Source: Zhengitettix transpicula (Eukaryota > Arthropoda > Insecta > Orthoptera > Tetrigidae). Taken from it: DNA of 64,000 bases. A program made the position numbers and the translations under genes. The stretch spans positions 62,001 through 126,000 of the forward strand of contig JAYJMR010000066.1 of assembly GCA_037074705.1 (NCBI GenBank), written 5' to 3'. The notes beneath the pieces are model-generated. The model worked only from the letters and a program-made list of their open reading frames with translations. It was not told where the DNA came from and made no database searches. Positions 10,360 through 24,800 of this stretch are shown one piece after another (within the stretch, counting starts at the first letter, position 1; every line of letters begins with the position of its first letter).

Positions 10360-12873
10360 ACGAGTCATTTATTATGAAATAAGACTTTGTTATTTGAAGA
10401 TTCTTGGTTGGTGAAATTCCAAACTTGTCGTCGAAACGTCGAAATATTACGATATATTAATTAATATTAATAGATTAAGATTTTAGAAGTGCAGGTTTGA
10501 CTAATTTTTATAAAGAACGAGTCATTTATTATGAAATAAGACTTTGTTATTTGAAGATTCTTGGTTGGTGAAATTCCAAACTTGTCGTCGAAACGTCGAA
10601 ATATTACGATATATTAATTAGTATTAATAGATTAAGATTTTAGAAGTGCAGGTTTGAGTAATTTTTATAAAGAACGAGTCATTTATTATGAAATAAAACT
10701 TTGTTATTTGAAGATTCTTGGTTGGTGAAATTCCAAACTTGTCGTCGAAACGTCGAAATATTGGGATATATTAATTAGTATTAATAGATTAAGATTTTAG
10801 AAGTGCAGGTTTGACTAATTTTTATAAAGAACGAGTCATTTATTATGAAATAAGACTTTGTTATTTGAAGATTCTTGGTTGGTGAAATTCCAAACTTGTC
10901 GTCGAAACGTCGAAATATTACGATATATTAATTAATATTAATAGATTAAGATTTTAGAAGTGCAGGTTTGACTAATTTTTATAAAGAACGAGTCATTTAT
11001 TATGAAATAAGACTTTGTTATTTGAAGATTCTTGGTTGGTGAAATTCCAAACTTGTCGTCGAAACGTCGAAATATTGGGATATATTAATTAGTATTAATA
11101 GATTAAGATTTTAGAAGTGCAGGTTTGACTAATTTTCATAAAGAACGAGTCATTTATTATGAAATAAGACTTTGTTATTTGAAGATTCTTGGTTGGTGAA
11201 ATTCCAAACTTGTCGTCGAAACGTCGAAATATTACGATATATTAATTAATATTAATAGATTAAGATTTTAGAAGTGCAGGTTTGACTAATTTTTATAAAG
11301 AACGAGTCATTTATTATGAAATAAGACTTTGTTATTTGAAGATTCTTGGTTGGTGAAATTCCAAACTTGTCGTCGAAACGTCGAAATATTACGATATATT
11401 AATTAGTATTAATAGATTAAGATTTTAGAAGTGCTGGTTTGAGTAATTTTTATAAAGAACGAGTCATTTATTATGAAATAAGACTTTGTTATTTGAAGAT
11501 TCTTGGTTGGTGAAATTCCAAACTTGTCGTCGAAACGTCGAAATATTACGATATATTAATTAATATTAATAGATTAAGATTTTAGAAGTGCAGGTTTGAG
11601 TAATTTTTATAAAGAACGAGTCATTTATTATGAAATAAGACTTTGTTATTTGAAGATTCTTGGTTGGTGAAATTCCAAACTTGTCGTCGAAACGTCGAAA
11701 TATTACGATATATTAATTAATATTAATAGATTAAGATTTTAGAAGTGCAGGTTTGAGTAATTTTTATAAAGAACGAGTCATTTATTATGAAATAAGACTT
11801 TGTTATTTGAAGATTCTTGGTTGGTGAAATTCCAAACTTGTCGTCGAAACGTCGAAATATTGGGATATATTAATTAGTATTAATAGATTAAGATTTTAGA
11901 AGTGCAGGTTTGACTAATTTTCATAAAGAACGAGTCATTTATTATGAAATAAGACTTTGTTATTTGAAGATTCTTGGTTGGTGAAATTCCAAACTTGTCG
12001 TCGAAACGTCGAAATATTACGATATATTAATTAATATTAATAGATTAAGATTTTAGAAGTGCAGGTTTGACTAATTTTTATAAAGAACGAGTCATTTATT
12101 ATGAAATAAGACTTTGTTATTTGAAGATTCTTGGTTGGTGAAATTCCAAACTTGTCGTCGAAACGTCGAAATATTACGATATATTAATTAGTATTAATAG
12201 ATTAAGATTTTAGAAGTGCAGGTTTGAGTAATTTTTATAAAGAACGAGTCATTTATTATGAAATAAGACTTTGTTATTTGAAGATTCTTGGTTGGTGAAA
12301 TTCCAAACTTGTCGTCGAAACGTCGAAATATTGGGATATATTAATTAGTATTAATAGATTAAGATTTTAAAAAGTGCAGGTTTGACTAATTTTTATAAAG
12401 AACGAGTCATTTATTATGAAATAAGACTTTGTTATTTGAAGATTCTTGGTTGGTGAAATTCCAAACTTGTGGTCGAAACGTCGAAATATTACGATATATT
12501 AATTAGTATTAATAGATTAAGATTTTAGAAGTGCTGGTTTGAGTAATTTTTATAAAGAACGAGTCATTTATTATGAAATAAGACTTTGTTATTTGAAGAT
12601 TCTTGGTTGGTGAAATTCCAAACTTGTCGTCGAAACGTCGAAATATTACGATATATTAATTAATATTAATAGATTAAGATTTTAGAAGTGCAGGTTTGAG
12701 TAATTTTTATAAAGAACGAGTCATTTATTATGAAATAAGACTTTGTTATTTGAAGATTCTTGGTTGGTGAAATTCCAAACTTGTCGTCGAAACGTCGAAA
12801 TATTGGGATATATTAATTAGTATTAATAGATTAAGATTTTAGAAGTGCAGGTTTGACTAATTTTTATAAAGAA
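10360..12873 (+). repeat. C/G-class block with pentameric duplication
   Basis: Monomers are C class (AATATT or AGTATT) interspersed with G class AGTATT, tails mostly CAGG. A private TTTTCATAAAG junction occurs in G-class monomers at 10988-11144 and 11773-11929, exactly 785 bp or five monomers apart. The next two monomers agree in class, differing in one tail. The fourth and fifth units do not match well, so the pentamer is partly overwritten. Confidence 0.8.
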
Positions 12874-15800
12874 CGAGTCATTTATTATGAAATAAGACTT
12901 TGTTATTTGAAGATTCTTGGTTGGTGAAATTCCAAACTTGTCGTCGAAACGTCGAAATATTATCATTTATTAATTAATATTAATAGTTTAAGATTTTAGA
13001 AGTGCTGGTTTGAGTAATTTTTATAAAGAACGAGTCATTTGTTATGAAATAAGACTTTGTTATTTGAAGATTCTTGGTTGGTGAAATTCCAAACTTGTCG
13101 TCGAAACGTCGAAATATTACGATATATTAATTAGTATTAATAGATTAAGATTTTAGAAGTTCAGGTTTGACTAATTTTTATAAAGAACGAGTCATTTATT
13201 ATGAAATAAGACTTTGTTATTTGAAGATTCTTGGTTGGTGAAATTCCAAACTTGTCGTCGAAACGTCGAAATATTGGGATATATTAATTAGTATTAATAG
13301 ATTAAGATTTTAGAAGTGCAGGTTTGACTAATTTTTATAAAGAACGAGTCATTTATTATGAAATAAGACTTTGTTATTTGAAGATTCTTGGTTGGTGAAA
13401 TTCCAAACTTGTCGTCGAAACGTCGAAATATTGGGATATATTAATTAATATTAATAGATTAAGATTTTAGAAGTGCTGGTTTGAGTAATTTTTATAAAGA
13501 ACGAGTCATATATTATGAAATAAGACTTTGTTATTTGAAGATTCTTGGTTGGTGAAATTCCAAACTTGTCGTCGAAACGTCGAAATATTGGGATATATTA
13601 ATTAGTATTAATAGATTAAGATTTTAGAAGTGCAGGTTTGACTAATTTTTAAAAAGAACGAGTCATTTATTATGAAATAAGACTTTGTTATTTGAAGATT
13701 CTTGGTTGGTGAAATTCCAAACTTGTCGTCGAAACGTCGAAATATTATCATTTATTAATTAATATTAATAGTTTAAGATTTTAGAAGTTCAGGTTTGAGT
13801 AATTTTTATAAAGAACGAGTCATTTATTATGAAATAAGAATTTGTTATTTGAAGATTCTTGGTTGGTGAAATTCCAAACTTGTCGTCGAAACGTCGAAAT
13901 ATTACGATATATTAATTAATATTAATAGATTAAGATTTAAGAAGTGCAGGTTTGACTAATTTTTATAAAGAACGAGTCATTTATTATGAAATAAGACTTT
14001 GTTATTTGAAGATTCTTGGTTGGTGAAATTCCAAACTTGTCGTCGAAACGTCGAAATATTACGATATATTAATTAGTATAATAGATTAAGATTTTAGAAG
14101 TGCAGGTTTGAGTAATTTTTATAAAGAACGAGTCATTTATTATGAAATAAGACTTTGTTATTTGAAGATTCTTGGTTGGTGAAATTCCAAACTTGTCGTC
14201 AAAACGTCGAAATATTGGGATATATTAATTAGTATTAATAGATTAAGATTTTAGAAGTGCAGGTTTGACTAATTTTTATAAAGAACGAGTCATTTATTAT
14301 GAATTAAGACTTTGTTATTTGAAGATTCTTGGTTGGTGAAATTCCAAACTTGTCGTCGAAACGTCGAAATATTATCATTTATTAATTAATATTAATAGTT
14401 TAAAATTTTAGAAGTGAAGGTTTGACTAATTTTTATAAAGAACGAGTCATTTATTATGAAATAAGACTTTGTTTTTTGAAGATTCTTGGTTGGTGAAATT
14501 CCAAACTTGTCGTCGAAACGTCGAAATATTATCATTTATTAATTAATATTAATAGTTTAAGATTTTAGAAGTGAAGGTTTGACTAATTTTTATAAAGAAG
14601 GAGTCTTTTATTATGAAATAAGACTTTGTTATTTGAAGATTCTTGGTTGGTGAAATTCCAAACTTGTCGTCGAAACGTCGAAATATTATCATTTATTAAT
14701 TAATATTAATAGTTTAAGATTTTAGAAGTGCAGGTTTGAGTAATTTTTATAAAGAACGAGTCATTTATTATGAAATAGGACTTTGTTATTTGAAGATTCT
14801 TGGTTGGTGAAATTCCAAACTTGTCGTCGAAACGTCGAAATATTGGGATATATTAATTAATATTAATAGTTTAAGATTTTAGAAGTGCAGGTTTGAGTAA
14901 TTTTTATAAAGAACGAATCATTTATTATGAAATAAGAATTTGTTATTTATAGTTTCTTGGTTGGTGAAATTCCAAACTTGTCGTCGAAACGTCGAAATAT
15001 TATCATTTATTAATTAATATTAATAGTTTAAGATTTTAGAAGTGCAGGTTTGAGTAATTTTTATAAAGAACGAGTCATTTATTATGAAATAAGACTTTGT
15101 TATTTGAAGATTCTTGGTTGGTGAAATTCCAAACTTGTCGTCGAAACGTCGAAATATTGGGATATATTAATTAATATTAATAGATTAAGATTTTAGAAGT
15201 GCAGGTTTGACTAATTTTTATAAAGAACGAGTCATTTATTATGAATTAAGACTTTGTTATTTGAAGATTCTTGGTTGGTGAAATTCCAAACTTGTCGTCG
15301 AAACGTCGAAATATTACGATATATTAATAAGTATTAATAGATTAAGATTTTAGAAGTGCAGGTTTGAGTAATTTTTATAAAGAACGAGTCATTTATTATG
15401 AAATAAGACTTTGTTATTTGAAGATTCTTGGTTGGTGAAATTCCAAACTTGTCGTCGAAACGTCGAAATATTACGATATATTAATAAGTATTAATAGATT
15501 AAGATTTTAGAAGTGCAGGTTTGAGTAATTTTTATAAAGAACGAGTCATTTATTATGAAATAAGACTTTGTTATTTGAAGATTCTTGGTTGGTGAAATTC
15601 CAAACTTGTCGTCGAAACGTCGAAATATTGGGATATATTAATTAATATTAATAGATTAAGATTTTAGAAATGCAGGTTTGAGTAATTTTTATAAAGAACG
15701 AGTCATTTATTATGAAATAAGACTTTGTTATTTGAAGATTCTTGGTTGGTGAAATTCCAAACTTGTAGTCGAAACGTCGAAATATTGGGATATATTAATT

Positions 15801-18800
15801 AATATTAATAGATTAAGATTTTAGAAGTGCTGGTTTGAGTAATTTTTATAAAGAACGAGTCATTTATTATGAAATAAGACTTTGTTATTTGAAGATTCTT
15901 GGTTGGTGAAATTCCAAACTTGTCGTCGAAACGTCGAAATATTGGGATATATTAATTAATATTAATAGATTAAGATTTTAGAAGTGCAGGTTTGACTAAT
16001 TTTTATAAAGAACGAGTCATTTATTATGAAATAAGACTTTGTTATTTTTAGATTCTTGGTTGGTGAAATTCCAAACTTGTCGTCGAAACGTCGAAATATT
16101 GGGATATATTAATTAATATTAATAGATTAAGATTTTAGAAGTGCTGGTTTGAGTAATTTTTATAAAGAACGAGTCATTTATTATGAAATAAGACTTTGTT
16201 ATTTGAAGATTCTTGGTTGGTGAAATTCCAAACTTGTCGTCGAAACGTCGAAATATTGGGATATATTAATTAATATTAATAGATTAAGATTTTAGAAGTG
16301 CAGGTTTGACTAATTTTTATAAAGAACGAGTCATTTATTATGAAATAAGACTTTGTTATTTGAAGATTCTTGGTTGGTGAAATTCCAAACTTGTCGTCGA
16401 AACGTCGAAATATTACGATATATTAATAAGTATTAATAGATTAAGATTTTAGAAGTGCAGGTTTGAGTAATTTTTATAAAGAACGAGTCATTTATTATGA
16501 AATAAGACTTTGTTATTTGAAGATTCTTGGTTGGTGAAATTCCAAACTTGTCGTCGAAACGTCGAAATATTGGGATATATTAATTAATATTAATAGATTA
16601 AGATTTTAGAAGTGCTGGTTTGAGTAATTTTTATAAAGAACGAGTCATTTATTATGAAATAAGACTTTGTTATTTGAAGATTCTTGGTTGGTGAAATTCC
16701 AAACTTGTCGTCGAAACGTCGAAATATTGGGATATATTAATTAATATTAATAGATTAAGATTTTAGAAGTGCAGGTTTGAGTAATTTTTATAAAGAACGA
16801 GTCATTTATTATGAAATAAGACTTTGTTATTTGAAGATTCTTGGTTGGTGAAATTCCAAACTTGTCGTCGAAACGTCGAAATATTGGGATATATTAATTA
16901 ATATTGATAGATTAAGATTTTAGAAGTGCAGGTTTAACTAATTTTTATAAAGAACGAGTCATTTATTATGAAATAAGACTTTGTTATTTGAAGATTCTTG
17001 GTTGGTGAAATTCCAAACTTGTCGTCGAAACGTCGAAATATTATCATTTATTAATTAATATTAATAGTTTAAGATTTTAGAAGTGCTGGTTTGAGTAATT
17101 TTTATAAAGAACGAGTCATTTATTATGAAATAAGACTTTGTTATTTGAAGATTCTTGGTTGGTGAAATTCCAAACTTGTCGTCGAAACGTCGAAATATTA
17201 CGATATATTAATTAATATTAATAGATTAAGATTTTAGAAGTGCAGGTTTGACTAATTTTTATAAAGAACGAGTCATTTATTATGAAATAAGACTTTGTTA
17301 TTTGAAGATTCTTGGTTGGTGAAATTCCAAACTTGTCGTCGAAACGTCGAAATATTATCCTTTATTAATTAATATTAATAGTTTAAGATTTTAGAAGTTC
17401 TGGTTTGAGTAATTTTTATAAAGAACGTATCATTTATTATGAAATAAGACTTTGTTATTTGAAGATTCTTGGTTGGTGAAATTCCAAACTTGTCGTCGAA
17501 ACGTCGAAATATTATCATTTATTAATTAATATTAATAGTTTAAGATTTTAGAAGTGAAGGTTTGACTAATTTTTATAAAGAACGTATCATTTATTATGAA
17601 ATAAGACTTTGTTATTTGAAGATTCTTGGTTGGTGAAATTCCAAACTTGTCGTCGAAACGTCGAAATATTATCATTTATTAATTAATATTAATAGTTTAA
17701 GATTTTAGAAGTGAAGGTTTGACTAATTTTTATAAAGAACGTATCATTTATTATGAAATAAGACTTTGTTATTTGAAGATTCTTGGTTGGTGAAATTCCA
17801 AACTTGTCGTCGAAATATTACGATATATTAATTAGTATTAATAGATTAAGATTTTAGAAGTGCAGGTTTGAGTAATTTTTATAAAGAACGAGTCATTTAT
17901 TATGAAATAAGACTTTGTTATTTGAAGATTCTTGGTTGGTAAAATTCCAAACTTGTCGTCGAAACGTCGAAATATTATCATTTATTAATTAATATTAATA
18001 GTTTAAGATTTTAGAAGTGCAGGTTTGAGTAATTTTTCTAAAGAACGAGTCATTTATTATGAAATAAGACTTTGTTATTTGAAGATTCTTGGTTGGTGAA
18101 ATTCCAAACTTGTCGTCGAAACGTCGAAATATTATCATTTATTAATTAATATTAATAGTTTAAGATTTTAGAAGTGCAGGTTTGAGTAATTTTTCTAAAG
18201 AACGAGTCATTTATTATGAAATAAGACTTTGTTATTTGAAGATTCTTGGTTGGTGAAATTCCAAACTTGTCGTCGAAACGTCGAAATATTGGGATATATT
18301 AATTAATATTAATAGATTAAGATTTTAGAAGTGCAGGTTTGACTAATTTTTATAAAGAACGAGTCATTTATTATGAAATAAGACTTTGTTATTTGAAGAT
18401 TCTTGGTTGGTGAAATTCCAAACTTGTCGTCGAAACGTCGAAATATTATCATTTATTAATTAATATTAATAGTTTAAGATTTTAGAAGTGCAGGTTTGAC
18501 TAATTTTTATAAAGAACGAGTCATTTATTATGAAATAAGACTTTGTTATTTGAAGATTCTTGGTTGGTGAAATTCCAAACTTGTCGTCGAAACGTCGAAA
18601 TATTACGATATATTAATTAATATTAATAGATTAAGATTTTAGAAGTGCAGGTTTGACTAATTTTTATAAAGAACGAGTCATTTATTATGAAATAAGACTT
18701 TGTTATTTGAAGATTCTTGGTTGGTGAAATTCCAAACTTGTCGTCGAAACGTCGAAATATTGGGATATATTAATTTATATTAATAGTTTAAGATTTTAGA

Positions 18801-18829
18801 AGTGCAGGTTTGACTAATTTTTATAAAGA
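12874..18829 (+). repeat. Mosaic of G, C and T class monomers
   Basis: Classes are intermingled. Between about 15.7 and 16.4 kb G-class copies with CTGG-GAG and CAGG-GAC tails alternate, a 314-bp dimer pattern. C-class copies with TTAATAAGTATT occur near 15.32, 15.48 and 16.43 kb. TTATTTATAGTTTC appears once near 14945, long before it becomes frequent at the right edge. TCCTT with TTCTGG and ACGTATC, typical of 4-5.3 kb, reappears at 17.35 kb. Two adjacent copies carry TTTTTCTAAAG near 18035 and 18192. Confidence 0.8.
17739..17887 (+). repeat. Second 149-bp monomer with one-unit CpG box
   Basis: It has the same 8-bp contraction as the copy at 6600-6748 and the same neighbour mutation (TAAAATTCC at 17940). 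It begins with ACGTATC, whereas the earlier copy begins with ACGAGTC, so the duplicated tract probably starts within this monomer. Confidence 0.93.
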
Positions 18830-19771
18830 ACGAGTCATTTATTATGAAATAAGACTTTGTTATTTGAAGATTCTTGGTTGGTGAAATTCCAAACTTGTCG
18901 TCGAAACGTCGAAATATTATCCTTTATTAATTAATATTAATAGTTTAAGATTTTAGAAGTGCTGGTTAGAGTAATTTTTATAAAGAACGAGTCATTTATT
19001 ATGAAATAAGACTTTGTTATTTGAAGATTCTTGGTTGGTGAAATTCCAAACTTGTCGTCGAAACGTCGAAATATTACGATATATTAATTAATATTAATAG
19101 ATTAAGATTTTAGAAGTGCAGGTTTGACTAATTTTTATAAAGAACGAGTCATTTATTATGAAATAAGACTTTGTTATTTGAAGATTCTTGGTTGGTGAAA
19201 TTCCAAACTTGTCGCCGAAACGTCGAAATATTACGATATATTAATTAATATTAATAGATTAAGATTTTAGAAGTGCAGGTTTGACTAATTTTTATAAAGA
19301 ACGAGTCATTTATTATGAAATAAGACTTTGTTATTTGAAGATTCTTGGTTGGTGAAATTCCAAACTTGTCGTCGAAACGTCGAAATATTATCCTTTATTA
19401 ATTAATATTAATAGTTTAAGATTTTAGAAGTGCTGGTTAGAGTAATTTTTATAAAGAACGAGTCATTTATTATGAAATAAGACTTTGTTATTTGAAGATT
19501 CTTGGTTGGTGAAATTCCAAACTTGTCGTCGAAACGTCGAAATATTACGATATATTAATTAATATTAATAGATTAAGATTTTAGAAGTGCAGGTTTGACT
19601 AATTTTTATAAAGAACGAGTCATTTATTATGAAATAAGACTTTGTTATTTGAAGATTCTTGGTTGGTGAAATTCCAAACTTGTCGCCGAAACGTCGAAAT
19701 ATTACGATATATTAATTAATATTAATAGATTAAGATTTTAGAAGTGCAGGTTTGACTAATTTTTATAAAGA
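18830..19771 (+). repeat. Trimeric higher-order repeat, two copies of 471 bp
   Basis: Copies 18830-19300 and 19301-19771 look identical by eye. Unit 1 is TCCTT class with the unique CTGGTTAGAG tail (18961 and 19432). Unit 2 is C class with CAGG-GAC. Unit 3 is C class with a CGCCG box (19211 and 19682). It appears to be one of the youngest duplications in the window. Confidence 0.93.
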
Positions 19772-21810
19772 ACGAGTCATTTATTATGAAATAAGACTTT
19801 GTTATTTGAAGATTCTTGGTTGGTGAAATTCCAAACTTGTCGTCGAAACGTCGAAATATTACGATATATTAATTAGTATTAATAGATTAAGATTTTAGAA
19901 GTGCAGGTTTGAGTAATTTTTATAAAGAACGAGTCATTTATTATGAAATAAGACTTTGTTATTTGAAGATTCTTGGTTGGTGAAATTCCAAACTTGTCGT
20001 CGAAACGTCGAAATATTATCATTTATTAATTAATATTAATAGTTTAAGATTTTAGAAGTGCAGGTTTGAGTAATTTTTATAAAGAACGAGTCATTTATTA
20101 TGAAATAAGACTTTGTTATTTGAAGATTCTTGGTTGGTGAAATTCCAAACTTGTCGTCGAAACGTCGAAATATTATCATTTATTAATTTATATTAATAGT
20201 TTAAGATTTTAGAAGTGCTGGTTTGAGTAATTTTTATAAAGAACGAGTCATTTATTATGAAATAAGACTTTGTTATTTGAAGATTCTTGGTTGGTGAAAT
20301 TCCAAACTTGTCGTCGAAACGTCGAAATATTGGGATATATTAATTTATATAATAGTTTAAGATTTTAGAAGTGCAGGTTTGAGTAATTTTTATAAAGAAC
20401 GAGTCATTTATTATGAAATAAGACTTTGTTATTTGAAGATTCTTGGTTGGTGAAATTCCAAACTTGTCGTCGAAACGTCGAAATATTGGGATATATTAAT
20501 TTATATTAATAGTTTAAGATTTTAGAAGTGCAGGTTTGAGTAATTTTTATAAAGAACGAGTCATTTATTATGAAATAAGATTTTGTTATTTGAAGATTCT
20601 TGGTTGGTGAAATTCCAAACTTGTCGTCGAAACGTCGAAATATTATCATTTATTAATTTATATTAATAGTTTAAGATTTTAGAAGTGCAGGTTTGACTAA
20701 TTTTTATAAAGAACGAGTCATTTATTATGAAATAAGACTTTGTTATTTGAAGATTCTTGGTTGGTGAAATTCCAAACTTGTCGTCGAAACGTCGAAATAT
20801 TGGGATATATTAATTTATATTAATAGTTTAAGATTTTAGAAGTGCAGGTTTGAGTAATTTTTATAAAGAACGAGTCATTTATTATGAAATAAGACTTTAT
20901 TATTTGAAGATTCTTGGTTGGTGAAATTCCAAACTTGTCGTCGAAACGTCGAAATATTATCATTTATTAATTTATATTAATAGTTTAAGATTTTAGAAGT
21001 GCAGGTTTGACTAATTTTTATAAAGAACGAGTCATTTATTATGAAATAAGACTTTGTTATTTGAAGATTCTTGGTTGGTGAAATTCCAAACTTGTCGTCG
21101 AAACGTCGAAATATTACGATATATTAATTAGTATTAATAGATTAAGATTTTAGAAGTGCAGGTTTGAGTAATTTTTATAAAGAACGAGTCATTTATTATG
21201 AAATAAGACTTTGTTATTTGAAGATTCTTGGTTGGTGAAATTCCAAACTTGTCGTCGAAACGTCGAAATATTATCATTTATTAATTTATATTAATAGTTT
21301 AAGATTTTAGAAGTGCAGGTTTGACTAATTTTTATAAAGAACGAGTCATTTATTATGAAATAAGACTTTGTTATTTGAAGATTCTTGGTTGGTGAAATTC
21401 CAAACTTGTCGTCGAAACGTCGAAATATTACGATATATTAATTAATATTAATAGATTAAGATTTTAGAAGTGCAGGTTTGACTAATTTTTATAAGAACGA
21501 GTCATTTATTATGAAATAAGACTTTGTTATTTGAAGATTCTTGGTTGGATAAATTCCAAACTTGTCGTCGAAACGTCGAAATATTATCCTTTATTAATTA
21601 ATATTAATAGTTTAAGATTTTAGAAGTGCTGTTTGAGTAATTTTTATAAAGAACGAGTCATTTATTATGAAATAAGACTTTGTTATTTGAAGATTCTTGG
21701 TTGGTGAAATTCCAAACTTGTCGTCGAAACGTCGAAAAATTATCATTTATTAATTAATATTAATAGTTTTAAGATTTTAGAAGTGCTGGTGTGAGTAATT
21801 TTTATAAAGA
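19772..21810 (+). repeat. Block of TTATATT-subtype T and G monomers
   Basis: T class and G class monomers with TTAATTTATATTAATAG alternate, interspersed with C-class AGTATT copies. The order from 19.86 to about 20.35 kb (C CAGG, T CAGG, T-TTATATT CTGG, G-TTATATT CAGG) is the same as that beginning at 29.1 kb, suggesting a shared source. From 21.48 kb indels accumulate: TATAAGAACG, TTGGATAAATTCC, GTGCTGTTTGAG and CGAAAAATTATC. Confidence 0.82.
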
Positions 21811-24800
21811 ACGAGTCATTTATTATGAATAAGACCTTTGTTATTTGAAGATTCTTGGTTGGTGCAATTCCAAACTTGTCGTCGAAACGTCGAAAGATTA
21901 TCATTTATTAATTAATATTAATAGTTTAAGATTTTAGAAGTGCAGGTTTGACTAATTTTTAAAAAGAACGAGTCATTTATTATGAAATAGGACTTTGTTA
22001 TTTGAAGATTCTTGGTTGGTGACATTCCAAACTTGTCTTCGAAACGTCGAAATATTATCATTTATTAATTAATATTAATAGTTTAAGATTTTAGAAGTGC
22101 AGGTTTGACTAATTTTTAAAAAGAACGAGTCATTTATTATGAAATAAGACTTTGTTATTTGAAGATTCTTGGTTGGTGAAATTCCAAACTTGTCTTCGAA
22201 ACGTCGAAATATTATCATTTATTAATTAATATTAATAGTTTAAGATTTAGAAGTGCAGGTTTGAGTAATTTTTAAAAAGAACGAGTCATTTATTGTGAAA
22301 TAAGACTTTGTTATTTGAAGATTCTTGGTTGGTGAAATTCCAAACTTGTCGTCGAAACGTCGAAATATTACGATATATTAATTAGTATTAATAGATTAAG
22401 ATTTTAGAAGTTCAGGTTTGACTAAATTTTATAAAGAACGAGTCATTTATTATGAAATAAGACTTTGTTATTTGAAGATTCTTGGTTGGTGAAATTCCAA
22501 ACTTGTCGTCGAAACGTCGAAATATTACGATATATTAATTAGTATTAATAGATTAAGATTTTAGAAGTGCAGGTTTGACTAATTTTTAAAAAGAACGAGT
22601 CATTTATTATGAAATAAGACTTTGTTATTTGAAGATTCTTGGTTGGTGAAATTCCAAACTTGTCGTCGAAACGTCGAAATATTATCATTTGTTAATTAAT
22701 ATTAATAGTTTAAGATTTTAGAAGTGCTGGTTTGAGTAATTTTTATAAAGAACGAGTCATTTATTATGAAATAAGACTTTGTTATTTGAAGATTCTTGGT
22801 TGGTGAAATTCCAAACTTGTCGTCGAAACGTCGAAATATTACGAAATATTAATAAGTATTAATAGATTAAGATTTAGAAGTGCTGGTTTGAGTAATTTTT
22901 ATAAAGAACGTATCATTTATTATGAAATAAGACTTTGTTATTTGAAGATTCTTGGTTGGTGAAATTCCAAACTTGTCTTCGAAACGTCGAAATATTATCA
23001 TTTATTAATTAATATTAATAGTTTAAGATTTTAGAAGTGCAGGTTTGAGTAATTTTTAAAAAGAACGAGTCATTTATTATGAAATAAGACTTTGTTATTT
23101 GAAGATTCTTGGTTGGTGAAATTCCAAACTTGTCGTCGAAACGTCGAAATATTACGATATATTAATTAGTATTAATAGATTAAGATTTTAGAAGTGCAGG
23201 TTTGACTAATTTTTAAAAAGAACGAGTCATTTATTATGAAATAAGACTTTGTTATTTGAAGATTCTTGGTTGGTGAAATTCCAAACTTGTCGTCGAAACG
23301 TCGAAATATTATCATTTATTAATTAATATTAATAGATTAAGATTTTAGAAGTGCAATTTTGACTAATTTTTATAAAGAACGAGTCATTTATTATGAAATA
23401 AGACTTTGTTATTTGAAGATTCTTGGTTGGTGAAATTCCAAACTTGTCGTCGAAACGTCGAAATATTATCATTTATTAATTAATATTAATAGTTTAAGAT
23501 TTTAGAAGTGCTGGTTTGAGTAATTTTTATAAAGAACGAGTCATTTATTATGAAATAAGACTTTGTTATTTCAAGATTCTTGGTTGGTGAAATTCCAAAC
23601 TTGTCGTCGAAACGTCGAAAATTATCATTTATTAATTAATATTAATAGTTTAAGATTTTAGAAGTGCTGGTTTGAGTAATTTTTATAAAGAACGAGTCAT
23701 TTATTATGAAATAAGACTTTGTTATTTGAAGATTCTTGGTTGGTGCAATTCCAAACTTGTCGTCGAAACGTCGAAAGATTATCATTTATTAATTAATATT
23801 AATAGTTTAAGATTTTAGAAGTGCAGGTTTGACTAATTTTTAAAAAGAACGAGTCATTTATTATGAAATAGGACTTTGTTATTTGAAGATTCTTGGTTGG
23901 TGACATTCCAAACTTGTCTTCGAAAACGTCGAAATATTATCATTTATTAATTAATATTTATAGTTTAAGATTTTAGAAGTGCAGGTTTGACTAATTTTTA
24001 AAAAGAACGAGTCATTTATTATGAAATAAGACTTTGTTATTTGAAGATTCTTGGTTGGTGAAATTCCAAACTTGTCTTCGGAACGTCGAAATATTATCAT
24101 TTATTAATTAATATTAATAGTTTAAGATTTTAGAAGTGCAGGTTTGGAGTAATTTTTAAAAAGAACGAGTCATTTATTATGAAATAAGACTTTGTTATTT
24201 GAAGATTCTTGGTTGGTGAAATTCCAAACTTGTCGTCGAAACGTCGAAATATTACGATATATTAATTAGTATTAATAGATTAAGATTTTAGAAGTTCAGG
24301 TTTGACTAAATATTATAAAGAACGAGTCATTTATTATGAAATAAGACTTTGTTATTTGAAGATTCTTGGTTGGTGAAATTCCAAACTTGTCGTCGAAACG
24401 TCGAAATATTACGATATATTAATTAGTATTAATAGATTAAGATTTAGAAGTGCAGGTTTGACTAATTTTTAAAAAGAACGAGTCATTTATTATGAAATAA
24501 GACTTTGTTATTTGAAGATTCTTGGTTGGTGAAATTCCAAACTTGTCGTCGAAACGTCGAAATATTATCATTTGTTAATTAATATTAATAGTTTAAGATT
24601 TTAGAAGTGCTGGTTTGAGTAATTTTTATAAAGAACGAGTCATTTATTATGAAATAAGACTTTGTTATTTGAAGATTCTTGGTTGGTGAAATTCCAAACT
24701 TGTCGTCGAAACGTCGAAATATTACGATATATTAATAAGTATTAATAGATTAAGATTTTAGAAGTGCTGGTTTGAGTAATTTTTATAAAGAACGTATCAT

